Source: Dicaeum eximium (lineage: Eukaryota; Chordata; Aves; Passeriformes; Dicaeidae). Taken from it: DNA of 64,000 nt. The notes beneath the pieces are model-generated. The model did no database searches. It was not told the DNA's origin and saw nothing but the letters and a program-made list of their open reading frames with translations. This document shows positions 1 to 12,995 of the stretch, in pieces (the first letter of the stretch is position 1; each line of letters opens with the position of its first letter). The translations under genes and the position numbers were made by a program. The stretch covers positions 682,001-746,000 of the forward strand of contig VWZP01008548.1 in NCBI GenBank assembly GCA_013396995.1. The letters are read 5' to 3'.

Positions 1-1410
1 CATAAGATTATATCCTTGCTTCTGGGTTCTAGGAATTATGTGACACATAAGCACAACTTCAGCAGAGCTCAAAGCTTTTCTCTATGCACACTACTGAGAC
101 ACCTGCCCTAATGAAAACAAATAAAGTGGAGAGGGGGAAGATGGGGGTTGGCTGTTTAATGAGCTTATTTGGTAAGCAACTAAATAGGCTTAAGGAGGCA
201 TATGTCCATTTTCTACTATTTGTACACAATTCTTATGGCATCTCTGCCAAGTCACTTAATCCAGCATGTTTGCCAGCTCAGAGGAAAGGGCAGTAACAAC
301 CTAATTCGCAGAAGACAACAATATTAAAGAAATTCAAACTATCATGCTGAGGTAGTGCAGTGATAAGGGCAGCAACAACTTCCAGCCACACTTCTGATGC
401 CTCCCCAGAGGACATATCTCTTCCTCCCCACCATGTAGTGGCTCAGTCTGGAGAGTCCTTCCTTGAGAGACAGATCCAGGTGGTACAGCCTCTTTCTCAC
501 AAAGCAGTAAGTGAACACCTAAGTCCAATGCTGCATAGGAAACTGCCTTGCCCTGAGGTTCATTTTAAAAACAGTAAAACAATTAAATATGAAAATTCTA
601 ATTTGTCTGAGCAAATCTTTTTTACTCGAGGCAGGAAAAAATAAAATGTGAAAATCGGTGTAAAAATAGGGACTTGTCCTTGGAGATACTTAGAAATACA
701 TTCTTTCCATGTGTATTAAGCTCTTCTTCAGCTGCAAGTACTTATTCATAGACACTCTCAGACTGCTTAGAGCAGTTTGTTTTTAGAAAAAGACAACTTT
801 AGATAATAAATCTGTATACACCAGTTCTAAACTGGCAGCACTCATTAAAAAACATTCATTTTAAAATAATTTTCTTTCTCATGATCTTTTTTTTTCATGG
901 AAAATAAGTAATTTTAATTGGATTTTTCATCTGATATGATATGCAAATGTATTTAATGCAATTTGTTTTGCAGCAGTTCACATTACCTACATTAACAAAC
1001 AGAAAAACAGTTCCTGAAATTTATACCATTAAATGGAGAAGAAACAAGGTCTGTGAACATCTTGGGACACAATTCAGTCCACTTAAAAACATTTCAAAAG
1101 CTCTTTGTGGTTCACCTCATAAAGCTTCTGCTCCACAAGGCTCCTGCTTCAGATGTCTTCAAGTGAGATGCATGATATATGCACAGAAAGATACATGACT
1201 GTATAAAGGCCTTTCCTTTACAGCACCTGCACAAGAGGATTTTAACATAGTGCGGAGCCTTTTGGCAGTGCTGCAGTAAAATCTACATTCACCATCCAAC
1301 TACTGGTATTCACCATCCAAATACTGCATATTGTTATGACAAGGTGTTTATATTACTGGTTGGGGTAGTCCCTAAACTACCTGAAATCACAAAATGGCCA
1401 AGAATCCCTG

Positions 1411-1448
1411 ACAAAAAAACAAACAAACAAACAAACAAAAAAAAAAAC
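1411..1448. repeat. (CAAA)n simple repeat with A run
   Basis: ACAAAAAAACAAACAAACAA pattern continuing into an A run. Confidence 0.9.
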
Positions 1449-1910
1449 CACATTAATTTCATTGACTTTGCTTTCCTGATTTAGGAGAGATGGTGGTTTG
1501 GAGGTGCCTCTGTCCACTGACTGCAAAGTGAATCAATGACTGCTGTGGTATAATTAGTGTGGGAGCTCCATGAATTGGAAAAGTTTCAGGCCAGCGACTC
1601 TCTATTGCACCTCCCAAGGTACAATGGAAAAGGCATCACAAAGGTTTCTCCATCTCACATATTCACAGCTGCCCCCTTGTCTCAACCACTGTCACTGTGA
1701 CACTCCAGCAGTCCTACAAATGTAAAGTCCACTTATGTAAAGTGATAATTGATTTGGTCTGATGTTTTCATCACATTCCTTGCCTTATGCTCCTTTTTTT
1801 TTTTCTTTTTCTTTTTAATTCTCCGATTTTCACTTATAAGTGTCCTCTACCATAAAACAACTTCTGGGGTTTTTTAGGGGGTGGGGGTTTTTTTGTTTAT
1901 TTTGTGGGGT

Positions 1911-1973
1911 TTTTGTTTGTTTGTTTGTTTGTTTGTTTGTTTGTTTGTTTTCTTTTTTTTTTTCTGTTTTCCA
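1911..1973. repeat. (TTTG)n simple repeat followed by T run
   Basis: About ten TTTG/TTGT units at 1911-1950, then a nearly pure T tract. A G-run-containing stretch precedes it (1866-1910). Confidence 0.9.
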
Positions 1974-4761
1974 TCATTCCTTTGGTTTTATACAGATTTG
2001 AATTCTATTTTATATATAAGTATTGGAGGCAGCACACATCTTTTTGAACTCTGTGTAGAATCCAACCAATGAATTATTTCTAGGTGTTATACAGTGACAA
2101 AAAAAACAGGGAATAGAAATACCAACTTGAAAACTTAGCATTCTTTTCTGATTTCCATGTCTTTCTTTGAATATGGAAAGCATGCTGTTCTTTTTCTAAA
2201 TTTGCGTAGCCTTCCCACTTTACTACAGTTTAGCACTGGAGAGCTTTATGAATTGTTTTTGATAGGTATATAAATTTACTACATTACACATTAAAAAAAA
2301 AAAAAAGGTGTCCAGCTTTGTCAAATATAATTGCATAAAAGCATGCTAATTTTGGTTCTTGCACTGGTGTCTCAGCAGAATGTTCTTCTTGTTCACTGTT
2401 AGAACAATAAATACAGAACAAGGATTTTAATGGTATTCTCTTTTATAGCAATCTGATGGGATGAAGTAATTGCTTTTGGTGCTCACAATATCTGTAGCTA
2501 GATGAATTTACAAGGAAAGCACTTTAGCCTTAGAGCAAAATTATGAATATGTATCAGACTCCTGCATTACATTTATTGTCTCCAGTACACAAAAATCAAC
2601 TTTGGCATAACAAGAAGAGAGAATACCCAACCAACCATCTCCTGAAGTAGAAAACTATTATTTAAAGTGACAGTTTCACCCCTCTTTTTCCTCTAAATAA
2701 GGGACAAGGGTCTAAACCAACAATCCACCCTTTTTCACCTCTCTCTGTAACCTGTTCACAAGGAGACTGCCATTAGGCATAGCACTGCTGACACCAACAT
2801 TTTTATGCAGTACTTCTGATGACAGCTATTAATGCCCCATCAATAGGAGACTTACAACACTAAACATGCATTAAGCTGCTACTACTTTCTAGCTGTCTGG
2901 AATTTCTCTAATACAATCAAGGGAACTGGCAGAAATCCTAGTCTGCCATCACATACAAACCAAAAGAATTTCCATTCATCTAAAGCAGCAAGGAATTGGG
3001 TTTTCTTGATGCTAATCAGGAGAAAAAATTATCTTTAAAAGCAGATTAATCTTCAGATTAATAAATGGTTTAAGATCATACATTCAGAGATAAGATTACT
3101 GAAACCTAAATAACTGGATGAATGTACAGCAAACTGATAATAAACCTTCAAATGGAAAAAAAACCCAAACAAAACAAAACTGAAAGGACTGCAAACTGCT
3201 AACCTAAATATGATGGGGTCTCACTGTGCATATCACTTACAGTCTGACAAAGCAAGTCTTTTGCACATGAGTTACAAGCCATGACAGAAATTTTATTCTC
3301 CCAGATATTTCTTAACATGGAATATATGACTTAGGAATAATTTCAATACATACATAATGTCTCTGCTTAACTTCTAGATGATATCACTTTTTGGCGCTGC
3401 TCTAGTGTAGTAAAACAGATTCAGAAAGCTGATATAAAATGCTTATAATCAAAGGAAAGGAAACAAAGAACAGGAAGAAAAAGCGACAGATGAAAAGTGT
3501 TGCATGTACATTTTCAAAAAACACACAATGGCAGCAAATGCAAAACTAAGAAATATACAGAGAACCATGGAATAGGCATCCTAAGCCATATCAAAGCTAT
3601 GTTTTTGTGCAGTGTACTCAGAAAGAGTACTGTATTCAAACGCCATGCCAAAAATACTAAGCATAATGAGGCAGCCAGCTCTTGTCAAAATCTATTCCTA
3701 AAAAAACTGAGCTTGTCATTTTCTAAAACCATTATTTTCTGTGTGGGTTTTTTTTCTTTATTTTGCTTTGAATTTTCCAAAGTTTAGGCAAAGTTTGTTT
3801 CCACATATAAGACTCATAATTTGTGTTTCTATCTGGAGGCAGACCCTAAGTAGGAAAATCAAGACATTTTTTCACATGCATCTAAATACTGCTTATAAAA
3901 TCCTGTCCGTGTTTTATTTTCTTTTGAAAAGACAAGAGCTTAGATTGTTGCTGGGAAATTAATCCTCCTTGTTCTGGGCCATCAAAGAGAAACTTAACTT
4001 TTGAAAGGTTAATTTTTACTATAATTGCTATAAAGATGCTGCCCTGTACGAGAGCCTTTTTTCCTAGTCAGACAATGGCTTTATCCGAGAGCTTACTGTC
4101 CAGCCATTGAAATGTTCATGTCAATGTCAAGTTGAAATACCATCATCCTCATGCCAAATGAATGAAAAAAAGTGTTCAGGCACTTACTGGAGCTAAGTCT
4201 TACTTTTCTCTCTTTTACAAGCTGTTTCTGAGCCAGCTTCACGTTTGATACAAGCCAAAATCATTGGGAAGCAAAACACGTGATGGTTTTGCTGCCGTAT
4301 AAGGACAAGCACTGCGAGCAACCATTTCTAATTCCTGCTGTTAGAAGAGAAAATCTGTGGAGAAGGATCTTTCAGATCTTTCATAGCCACTGTTAATCAT
4401 AGAACAGCCTGTATTCTCTTCTCTTGTCAGATTTTAAAAAGTCATCTTTGTTGCAATCATGCTCCCTCCTTTCTGGGCTGCGTAGGGACAGAGAGAACCT
4501 GAGCATTTTCAAAGGCAATCTTTCCCCCTTAGGAAGGGGGTACCTTACAGTGACAACCCAGAACAGTAGGTGCAGCCTCTCATCCATCAAGCTGCAGTGG
4601 CATGTCACCACTGAGTCCAGTGTTTTGGAAACACAGCCATTGTTTCTGCACTGACTTTGGGGGGTTAGGCTTCTGGAAAATGAGTGTCCTTTGGAGAGTT
4701 CTAGAAGCCCTAATTTACTAGGCATGAGATCACTGCAAGGACATCACTTCCAGGTGCTAGT

Positions 4762-4800
4762 ATTGGCAGACATTGCAGCATTGGCAGGTCATATTGCAGC
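4762..4800. repeat. Two-copy tandem duplication (18/21 bp)
   Basis: ATTGGCAGACATTGCAGC at 4762-4779 is followed directly by a diverged copy with a 3-bp insertion at 4780-4800. Confidence 0.7.
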
Positions 4801-5846
4801 ATTTTTGAATTCACTGGAGCCAACCTATGTCATCTTATGAAATCAGTCTAAAGAATAATAAATTACCTTCCTCCATACTGAACTAGATCCAGGATAGAGC
4901 AGACTGTACAGGAAACTATCACTTTGAAAATAAAAACCCATCCAAGATACATTTTCAGGATGATGTGCCAGCTAAGAGATACTATATTATCTGGAAAAAG
5001 TCTGAGAGAGACAGCAGGAGTTGAACAGCTACTGCTTTTCATCCAAGAGCTCAGGCCACTAAATTCTTCAGGCTAATGAGTTATGTGGATGGTGGGCTGG
5101 ACGCAGGCATGACAGTAAGAATAATACTATGAGTTGTACAAGATAAACAGAAAACTGGCTTGAACTTTTTAAACAGATTGACATCAGAAAGTTGTAGAGT
5201 TCTAGTGAGAATCTTTTGAAAAACTAATATATTCTTCCTGTCATCAAAACCCCAAAACTGTATTTTAAACTATTTTTAAAGAAAGAAGGAAAAAAAAAAA
5301 AACAAACCTAAAAACAAAGAGGATGAACGCTCCCTTTTTCATAAGTAATCAAGAACCTTATTACACCAGTGGTCAGTAACGCCTACAGAGAGAGAAAACA
5401 TTCTGTTATCCGGAATCTTTGGTATTTCTTACACAGAGAAGAAAGGGAATAATTTTCAGTCATGTTCATCTCAGAATTTCCAAACATCTGTTTACAAGGA
5501 CTGTGATGCCCAGGAGCAAAGCAGTCAGAATAGAGAGGCTAACAACTCGTGTTTTAGATGGGATGCTTAGACCTGTCATCCTTCTCACTGAGGCATCCTT
5601 GAAAAGATGAGGAGAAAAGACTGGTGCCTTTCACATGCTCTGGAGAAAACGTGGGGCATTGAACACATATATTTTTAACTTATTTGCCATTAAAATATAA
5701 GGAATTTCATCCACCCTTGAAAGAAAGCAACCCTGAAATGCTTAGATGAATTTGGATTGATCTGCAAAACTATTTTTCACAGTAGACATTTTAAAAATTG
5801 AAACGGTTTTCTTAAATGAAGGAGGTTTATTCTTTCAATCTGAACT

Positions 5847-5886
5847 AACAGTTCAACTCAAGAACTGTTCAACTGTTCAACTGTGG
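5847..5886. repeat. AACTGTTC direct repeats with an inverted copy
   Basis: AACTGTTC at 5863-5870 and 5871-5878, with a third imperfect copy at 5879-5886. The inverted form AACAGTTC lies at 5847-5854 and could pair with GAACTGTT at 5862-5869 across a 7-base loop. Confidence 0.65.
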
Positions 5887-6622
5887 TGAAGCAGATTAAT
5901 TACTCTTCTTTTTTTTTTTCTTTAGAAAAAGTCTTTTCTGGTGTAAAAAACCCCAAACAAACACAAGATAAATCTGTGTGGAATAAAAAAGGGCAGAGAA
6001 AACAACTTACATGCAATTCAGACAATAAAGACTTGCTCTACTAAACTCAATAAACAAAGCAATCAGTTTTAAGAAAGAAAACTTTCTTCCCAATTACATA
6101 GATAATTTTCACCCCTAGAGAACTCATTAGTCCCAAACTGTATTGCATTCCTGTCATCAGCCAACACCATTTTTCAGTAAAGAGTTTTCACATGTTTAAA
6201 ATATACATACAACTGTATTCTTCTGAAAATGTGTCAGGTATTTTTAAGATGACAGTTTGTGCAGTATTTTCTTTTCACATAGCTAATTTCCATTCATTCT
6301 TACAGTGTAGCTACAAAGCTTAATTTTATCAGAAATGTATGCATAGGTAAAGAAATACATTAAGTGTACACATTGACACAAATAAGTCACCTTTGGGCAT
6401 GAGCCTAAATAATGAGCATCAGAAGAAGTAACAGATGCTCCAGTGGCAAATGACATGACTGGAAGCACCCTGAGTGTGTTGTACTGTGGCTGATACCCAC
6501 TCAGCTCAGACTCCCAGATCACTCCTTCATGTAAGGCTCTGAGTGTGAATGCCAGTGCAGAGTTGGTGGTCTACTGGCAGAAGAACTCCTTCCAATGTGA
6601 TTTAAGGGAAGAGTGGCTATTT

Positions 6623-6662
6623 CACAGCAGTCTGACTCTCTAGGGATCTACAGACTGCTGTG
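6623..6662. repeat. Perfect 12-bp inverted repeat (hairpin)
   Basis: CACAGCAGTCTG at 6623-6634 and CAGACTGCTGTG at 6651-6662 are exact reverse complements with a 16-base spacer. Confidence 0.8.
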
Positions 6663-9600
6663 TGCACGGGACGCTCCACTGGAAGTAATGAGGAAAGAAG
6701 AGAGATGCTGTGGTTGTGACACTGCATGTACTAAATGTGACCTGTGTGTCCTTTAGTTTAAAGTTCAGGTTTCAAGTGAACAGTGAATGTCAGATTACTA
6801 TGTGAATTTTTGATCATCACTCCTTTTCTCCAGGGATCCGACTTCCCCGAGGACCTCATAAAAATATTTGCCCTGTCTCAACCTTTCATTTTGTTCCTCA
6901 AAGATCCATTGAAAAGGTATCTGTATCACAGCTGCAGTCCAATGTCAGCCAAAAACAAAGTACAAAAAGTTCTGCTGAGCTGTAACTCACTGCACTAAGC
7001 TGAACAAAAGCTTCCTTCCTGAAGAATAGCAAAGGCTCTACTTCTGACAAAAGCTTGCTTTCTTTCCCAGCTCTTTAGGATTCAGCATCATGACTTCAGG
7101 GATAGCTGTAGACGTGCAGAGGTTATGTGGAGATTTCTGAGATCTGAGATTCAATTTGCATTATATCTCATAAATCACTGTGCTACCTGGCTATGATACT
7201 TTTATTTCCAGGTACAGAAATCAGCCTGCTGAGATAAACCTTTCAGTCATCTTTGGAACTGGCATGTTGCTCTGGAGTTGTGTTCATCAAGTGCACTGCC
7301 ACTTTCCTTTGAGATTCATAAATTAATTCCAGGTATTATATAGATGCAATTTTACATACGGTTTTACAATTGATGTCATTTGATATGGCCTCTGCAAAAA
7401 CTGCAGGTCCATTGCTGACAAATGCTGGTGCTGAATTTCTAGCCAAAATCTAAGCAAGGTTTAAATGTCTTGTAAGCTCCTTCCTTGATTTCTTTGTGGT
7501 GTACATAGTGGGAAGTTTTCAAGACTGTTAAGTGCTATGGTTAGGAAGAATTCTTTTGCTTCAGTATAAACACTGGGGATATCCCTTACTGTAATGTTGA
7601 TTCATGCATATGTACTTCTTCTTTTTTCAGGCCCATAAGTAATTGAAAGTAAAATTATTTGAAAAACTTGTTCATTTTCAACTTGTGTCAAGAGGCTAAA
7701 CAATACTAACTGCAAATTTTAATCATAGAATATACTTGCATTTGTCTGACTTTATGAGGTACATGAAGTATAAAGCCTATTTGAATGAAAAGGTCACAAA
7801 AATGGATCATAAGAAATGGAATGTTTTCCAAATGTAGCAAGGAGGCTTGTGTTTTCATAAAATTATTTGGAGGAAACAATATTGAGCACTCATACTAGAA
7901 AAGAAATGTGCAATGCAGAAATAGAATTCTGGTGCAAAGATTAATGTGGTACAAATAAAAGATTATTGTTTGAGTTAAACAAATCTCTTTTAGCCTCATC
8001 TCATAAATAGCCACACATTTATTCTATCTAGCAACCAATTTTCATTCTCATCATAACAATTTCAAAGTTAAAAAATGCAGTTCAAAATTTACAGTGTAAA
8101 AGACAGAGGAGTTATTCTTCAAAGCCATTAGAGGGGAATCAGACTTAAACCAGCTCATGTTTAGCATGTATTGTATTTTTTCCCACTGGGTTTATAGAAG
8201 TAGATCAATTTATTTTCTGAACTGCACATGGTCTCTTGAAGTGTCCTGCAAGTACTTCAACCACATTAAAAAAAAAAAAAAAGGCCCAGGAAAGAATTTA
8301 TGCATGTAACTGAAGTTCCTCATATATGACTTTTCTTTTTTTTCGTATTTTTCGAACCACTACCAGGAGAAAACACTATCCATTCCTTATTGTGTGAAAA
8401 GGCCAGCAAAGTGTGATTACATCTGGTAGATTGCTAGCACCAACTCAGACACCAAACCTCTGGAGGCAGGATGTGTCCTCAGAGTTCCCAGAGTTCCCAG
8501 CTTTCAATAAACATCAAGATACTTTATGAGATATTTAAATTCGTTCTCACTGGGCTTTGTGCTAGAAATGCTGATATAATACCAGATGCATTAAACAATT
8601 TGTCATACTCACATAAAAGGTTGGGCATTTTATTTGCCATCCTATTATTGAGTTTTGAGCTTGAAAATTATAGGACTTGTATAAGTACAGTCACACTGTT
8701 TTGAAGAAGGAAATGTTTAAAATACTCTAGGCAAGTTATTGCTGTAAAGTAATAGAGATAAAAAGCAACAAACAAATAAAACCCTTTAAACCATACCAAA
8801 CATGAAAGAAAACAAAATGTTAGAATTAAGCTGTCATTGGATGACTGTTTTTTAACATTCACTGTCTTCATTAAATTCTCTATGAATTTAATGCCCATAA
8901 TTGCCAAAACAATTTTATTTATTAAGATTTATGGTGGCATTCTACAAAAAAGCACAATCTAACCATGTCATCTAATATGTATGCAGCAAAGATTGACAAA
9001 AACAGATACAATGGTTTTCTCCATCTCTAAATTATTGAGTTAGCTAAAATGTTCTGTTTATAGGAAAGTTACAAAGAATTTACAGAAGGGCAATACCTAA
9101 TTAGTACCTGAAGTTGTAGTGGGCTGCCGATTCTAATTAATAACACTTTCTAAGTGTGTTCAAAGGCATTTAAGTAAAATGAAAGCCTTCAGAAATGCAT
9201 CGAAGCACTTAATGCCTAGATGCTGAAGTGATAAGCCTGCTGTAAAAGCCTAAAATAGGTTAGACAGATTAGACTGGCAGAGAAAAACCCCAGGCAAATA
9301 AAACACACAGTCAGGTAGGAAAGAGACAAATATGCTCGGAAAAAAAAAAATGCAGAGAGACAAAAAAGTGATTTGATTTGAAGAAAAGCTTGTGCTCGTT
9401 TATAAAAACACTGCTTTTAGTAGCATAGTTTTAAACATCATGCATGCTATAAAGGAAAACATTTCCAGATAACACAGCTGCTCTAGATAATAGACAGCCT
9501 TTTAAAAAAGAAAAACCCAACCTTTAAACTTTTTAATGTAAAAGCAATTAACATTCCCTGGGAGGTAATACCATGACATATATGTGTTACATTGAACCAG

Positions 9601-10379
9601 CTCCTTCTCTGACCAAATGTATCAAATCCAAATAATCTGATCCTGCAAAGAATATTAGTCTGCCACAACATTAGTATGCATAGTTGGTGGAGCAAAATCA
9701 GGAATTGTAGGTCATCTGGTGCTGTTAAAAACGCCAAATGACTTGTGGCACTCTACCCTCTGTTTCTTTACAACTATATACAGAGCTCAGGTGTAATATT
9801 TCAGTTGTAGACAATGAGGCTCAGTTGAGATGATCCCCACCCTGAACATGGTTCTTTTCTATGAGTTAATCCTGCCTCTGAGTAGAACTTCACACACTTA
9901 CATAAGTTAGCATATGAGAGAAAAAAGTACTGATCTATTCTACACATCATGTTGGGTAATCCAAACAAACAAAAGGCCAAGCTGCAGCTGAAGCATCCAT
10001 AAGATTACACAGAGGGTTTTTCCTCTTCCTTGCACACCCACGGCAGTAATCAGGGTATAGCTGGGGACTAAAGTGATTGCTGTGTATTTATGCTGCTGTG
10101 TGTCCAGGAGGGATGATAAGAGCCCACTGAAGTTGCTGAGTGACTAAGTAAAGGTGAATTATACCTTTCTGAAGACTGACACAGTGTGTGCCACCCAGCC
10201 TCGTGGAATGTCCATTCAAAGGTGTGCTACTCCCAAGAAACTGAAGCTTGTGGTCCAAAGCCTGCACGGTGGCAATTGCTGCCAAATCTGTATCAGCCAT
10301 CAGTAATGAAGGAAGTGAAGCTACAGAAGAGCTCTTTTTTTTTTTTGGCATTTTCAGAACAGCTTGAATACTAATAGAG

Positions 10380-11040
10380 AAACACCTCTAAGGTGACACT
10401 GATGAAGTGAAGTATGACTGCAACCAAGAAGCCATGAGCCCCCACTGCCTATGCTGAGCAAAAATTTCACCAGGTGCTCACCTGGCCACAGACCTGGCCT
10501 GTTTGAATACTTCACTAGATTCCCCAGGGCCAGCCAGCTGATCAGCTCAGCTTCAGCTAAAGAAAATCCAGTGGAGCTACAGAAAGGTGGAAAATCTCTC
10601 ACTCTGCGAGGCAGAAAGACAGCGAGACAGAGGTTAATAAAGTTCCCTGTCAGACAAGAATTCCACCCTTTTAGCATTTTTGTACCTCTCTAACAGCAGC
10701 TCCTCCTGCATAAACTTCAGGCAGGCTGGGTCAGTGTAAACATCCTCCCCTCCCCTCTGCTGCACTGGGCCTCTCGCTTATCCCCCGCCGGCAGCTGTGG
10801 CTCGGGAGGCAAACAGTGGCCATGCTGTTCTGCGCACAATGACAGACAAATAAAAGAACAAGCAAGCTTGGGAGATTTAAAATCTAGAGCTGAGGGATTT
10901 CTCCGAGTTTCACTGTGTCTCTGTGATCCTCCCCCTGAATGCGAGAGCTGGTTTCTTCAATAAATGAAGTTCGTAATAAACATCTCTCCTCCTGTGTCTC
11001 CAGAGCCCTTAGGGAGCTCTGCAACTGCAGAGCATAGAAA
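10380..11040. other. GC-richer block with four AATAAA motifs; possible old LTR-like insertion
   Basis: Base composition is clearly richer in G+C than its flanks, with CCCCGCCGGCAGCTGTGGC near 10780. AATAAA occurs at 10636, 10849, 10959 and 10975; the last two lie just before a C/T-rich stretch, an arrangement seen at the R/U5 end of solo LTRs. I could not find matching target-site duplications or convincing terminal TG...CA. It may equally be a conserved regulatory block. No coding frame is supported. Confidence 0.25.
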
Positions 11041-12866
11041 TTTTCAGAAAGGTGTCCTCTGATGGATTTGACTTACACAGTATCAGTTGGTATAAACTGC
11101 CAAGAAACGGGAAATGGGATGTCTCAAGACACCCATGGACTCTATCATTAAAAATCATTGTATAAAATGCATATTTGAGCTTTGTTTCAAGGAGGTGTTA
11201 GATTCCATCAAACTATTTTTGAAGCATAAAGATTTATTTATAAGGACTTTTTGCCTTTCATACCTTCCTTATACACTCAATTCACAGATTCTCCAGTTAA
11301 GGGCACAAAAAGTCCTTGTGCATTTGTTACATAATTTAGATTTCAAAATGTGTTTTCTCACAGAATACTGACATTGAAATATATTAAGTTGAAAATACAA
11401 TGAATATGTTTCTAAAGTTGAAAAAGGCAAGACCAGGTTGTAATGAGACCTCACATCTGCAGATTCAGAATAAGTATGATGGAGGACAGATTCAAAGTGT
11501 CTTGTCTCAGCAGGGTATTATAATGGTACATATTGTACATGCAGAACCTTAGAAACTCTCAGAAATGTACTTACAAGAACTGAGAAGTAAGTGCTTTGTA
11601 ATCTTTAATCAGCCCAACATTCAAAGCCTGCTGAAATTAGAGCAGATCTTCTTTTCAGTAGGCTTAAGGTCAGGTATTTTACATATATTTGAAAATAAAC
11701 TCAGCAAAGTCATTGCTGGACCAATTCTTGTCCTTCCCCCTCATAAGGACTTATCTGCCCAGCCATTCTAAGAGTCAGACAAGTCTCCTTTAACAATAAT
11801 TACCAAGTTTTTACCTTTACATAATCAGTCCTCAGTTAAAAGTCAGTTGAATTTCTGTTTTATCTTATGCAGCATCAGCAAAATGATTTATCGAAATCTG
11901 AACTGCAGAATTTTTATTGGTAAGATAAATGCAAAAGTCAGAAACATGGATTTTCAGATACTGTATTCACAGAGCTGGCAATTGGAAAAGCCATCTTTGA
12001 CTTTCTACCGGCACTGACAGGAAAGTCATTAAAAAGAATTATATGAATTTACAGGCTTTTCACAGTAATTTTTTCTGATCACATTTCCAGCAATCTTAAC
12101 CCTCTAAAATATCTAGTGTGCAACTTCGGGTGATGGAAATGAAAACAAATATCAAAAAGGATGCAAAATATCCCCAACATAGTAATTCTAATGCTTATTT
12201 ACAAAGATATTTTAGCTCTTTGTATTTTTATCAGCTCAACACTCCAAAAAGTTAGTGATTCCAGGACAGTTAGTAATAACTATCTGATTGCATTGTGTAA
12301 TTGGGATTGGACATGGATCCAACACACTCTGGGAGGAATCTGAATGCCATTTGGATGGTCTAGATAGATGTGTTACATCACTATGCCAGCTCCCACAGCA
12401 ACCATACACAAAATCTCTATTATTATCAAAGGGAACATGATAGCTGTTGCTTCATCTCAAAAACAAAAACAACAAAAAAGGGGTTTAAAGTATTTCGAAG
12501 ACTGAGGTAATGCCTACACAACGAAAACTGCAAAATCATTGAGATGAGCTACAATTTTATGGGAGCAGATCAAACAAAACTAAGCAACACTTTCCTGAAA
12601 AAAGGTAGGCAAATTACCTACCTGAACAGATAAAATGTAAGGCACACTAAACATATTATCTCACTTAAATTATATGCATGCACACACCCACACATAGATT
12701 TTAAAAGCATATTCTATACAAGGTTACTACACATAAGGATATATAACAAAAAAGTAAGATAGGGATTACTAATTTCCTATGTGTTTAGTCACTTTGTCAG
12801 TTAGGCCATAAATGTAAAACCTTGCAAATAAATGGTTTCTTACAAAAATGTAAAGAATAAAAGACA

Positions 12867-12995
12867 TAAAAAATAACCCCAAAATAAATATATACCCAAT
12901 ATGAATATATATAAATAACCCCATATAAAATAATCCCAAAATAAAATTAAAAAAAAAAAATCAAAGTGAAAATAAATAAAAATACCAAGATTAGG
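12867..12995. repeat. Degenerate AT-rich repeat with ACCC/ATCCC words
   Basis: The words AAATAACCCC (twice), AATAATCCC and TATACCC recur between AT-rich spacers such as AAAATAAA, followed by a 13-A run. Confidence 0.6.

Larger units (their letters stand above)
1..10360. other. Intronic sequence (PCDH9 large intron), no gene seen
   Basis: AT-rich, non-repetitive DNA with frequent stops in all frames. It holds simple repeats at 1411-1448, 1794-1816, 1911-1973, 2293-2306, 5289-5302 and 8268-8282, a short tandem duplication at 4762-4800, a repeat/hairpin at 5847-5886 and a 12-bp hairpin at 6623-6662. The largest open frames (about 60-110 codons) show no recognisable domain. Assignment to the PCDH9 intron follows from the donor at 50800 and the absence of later exons. 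Confidence 0.7.
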
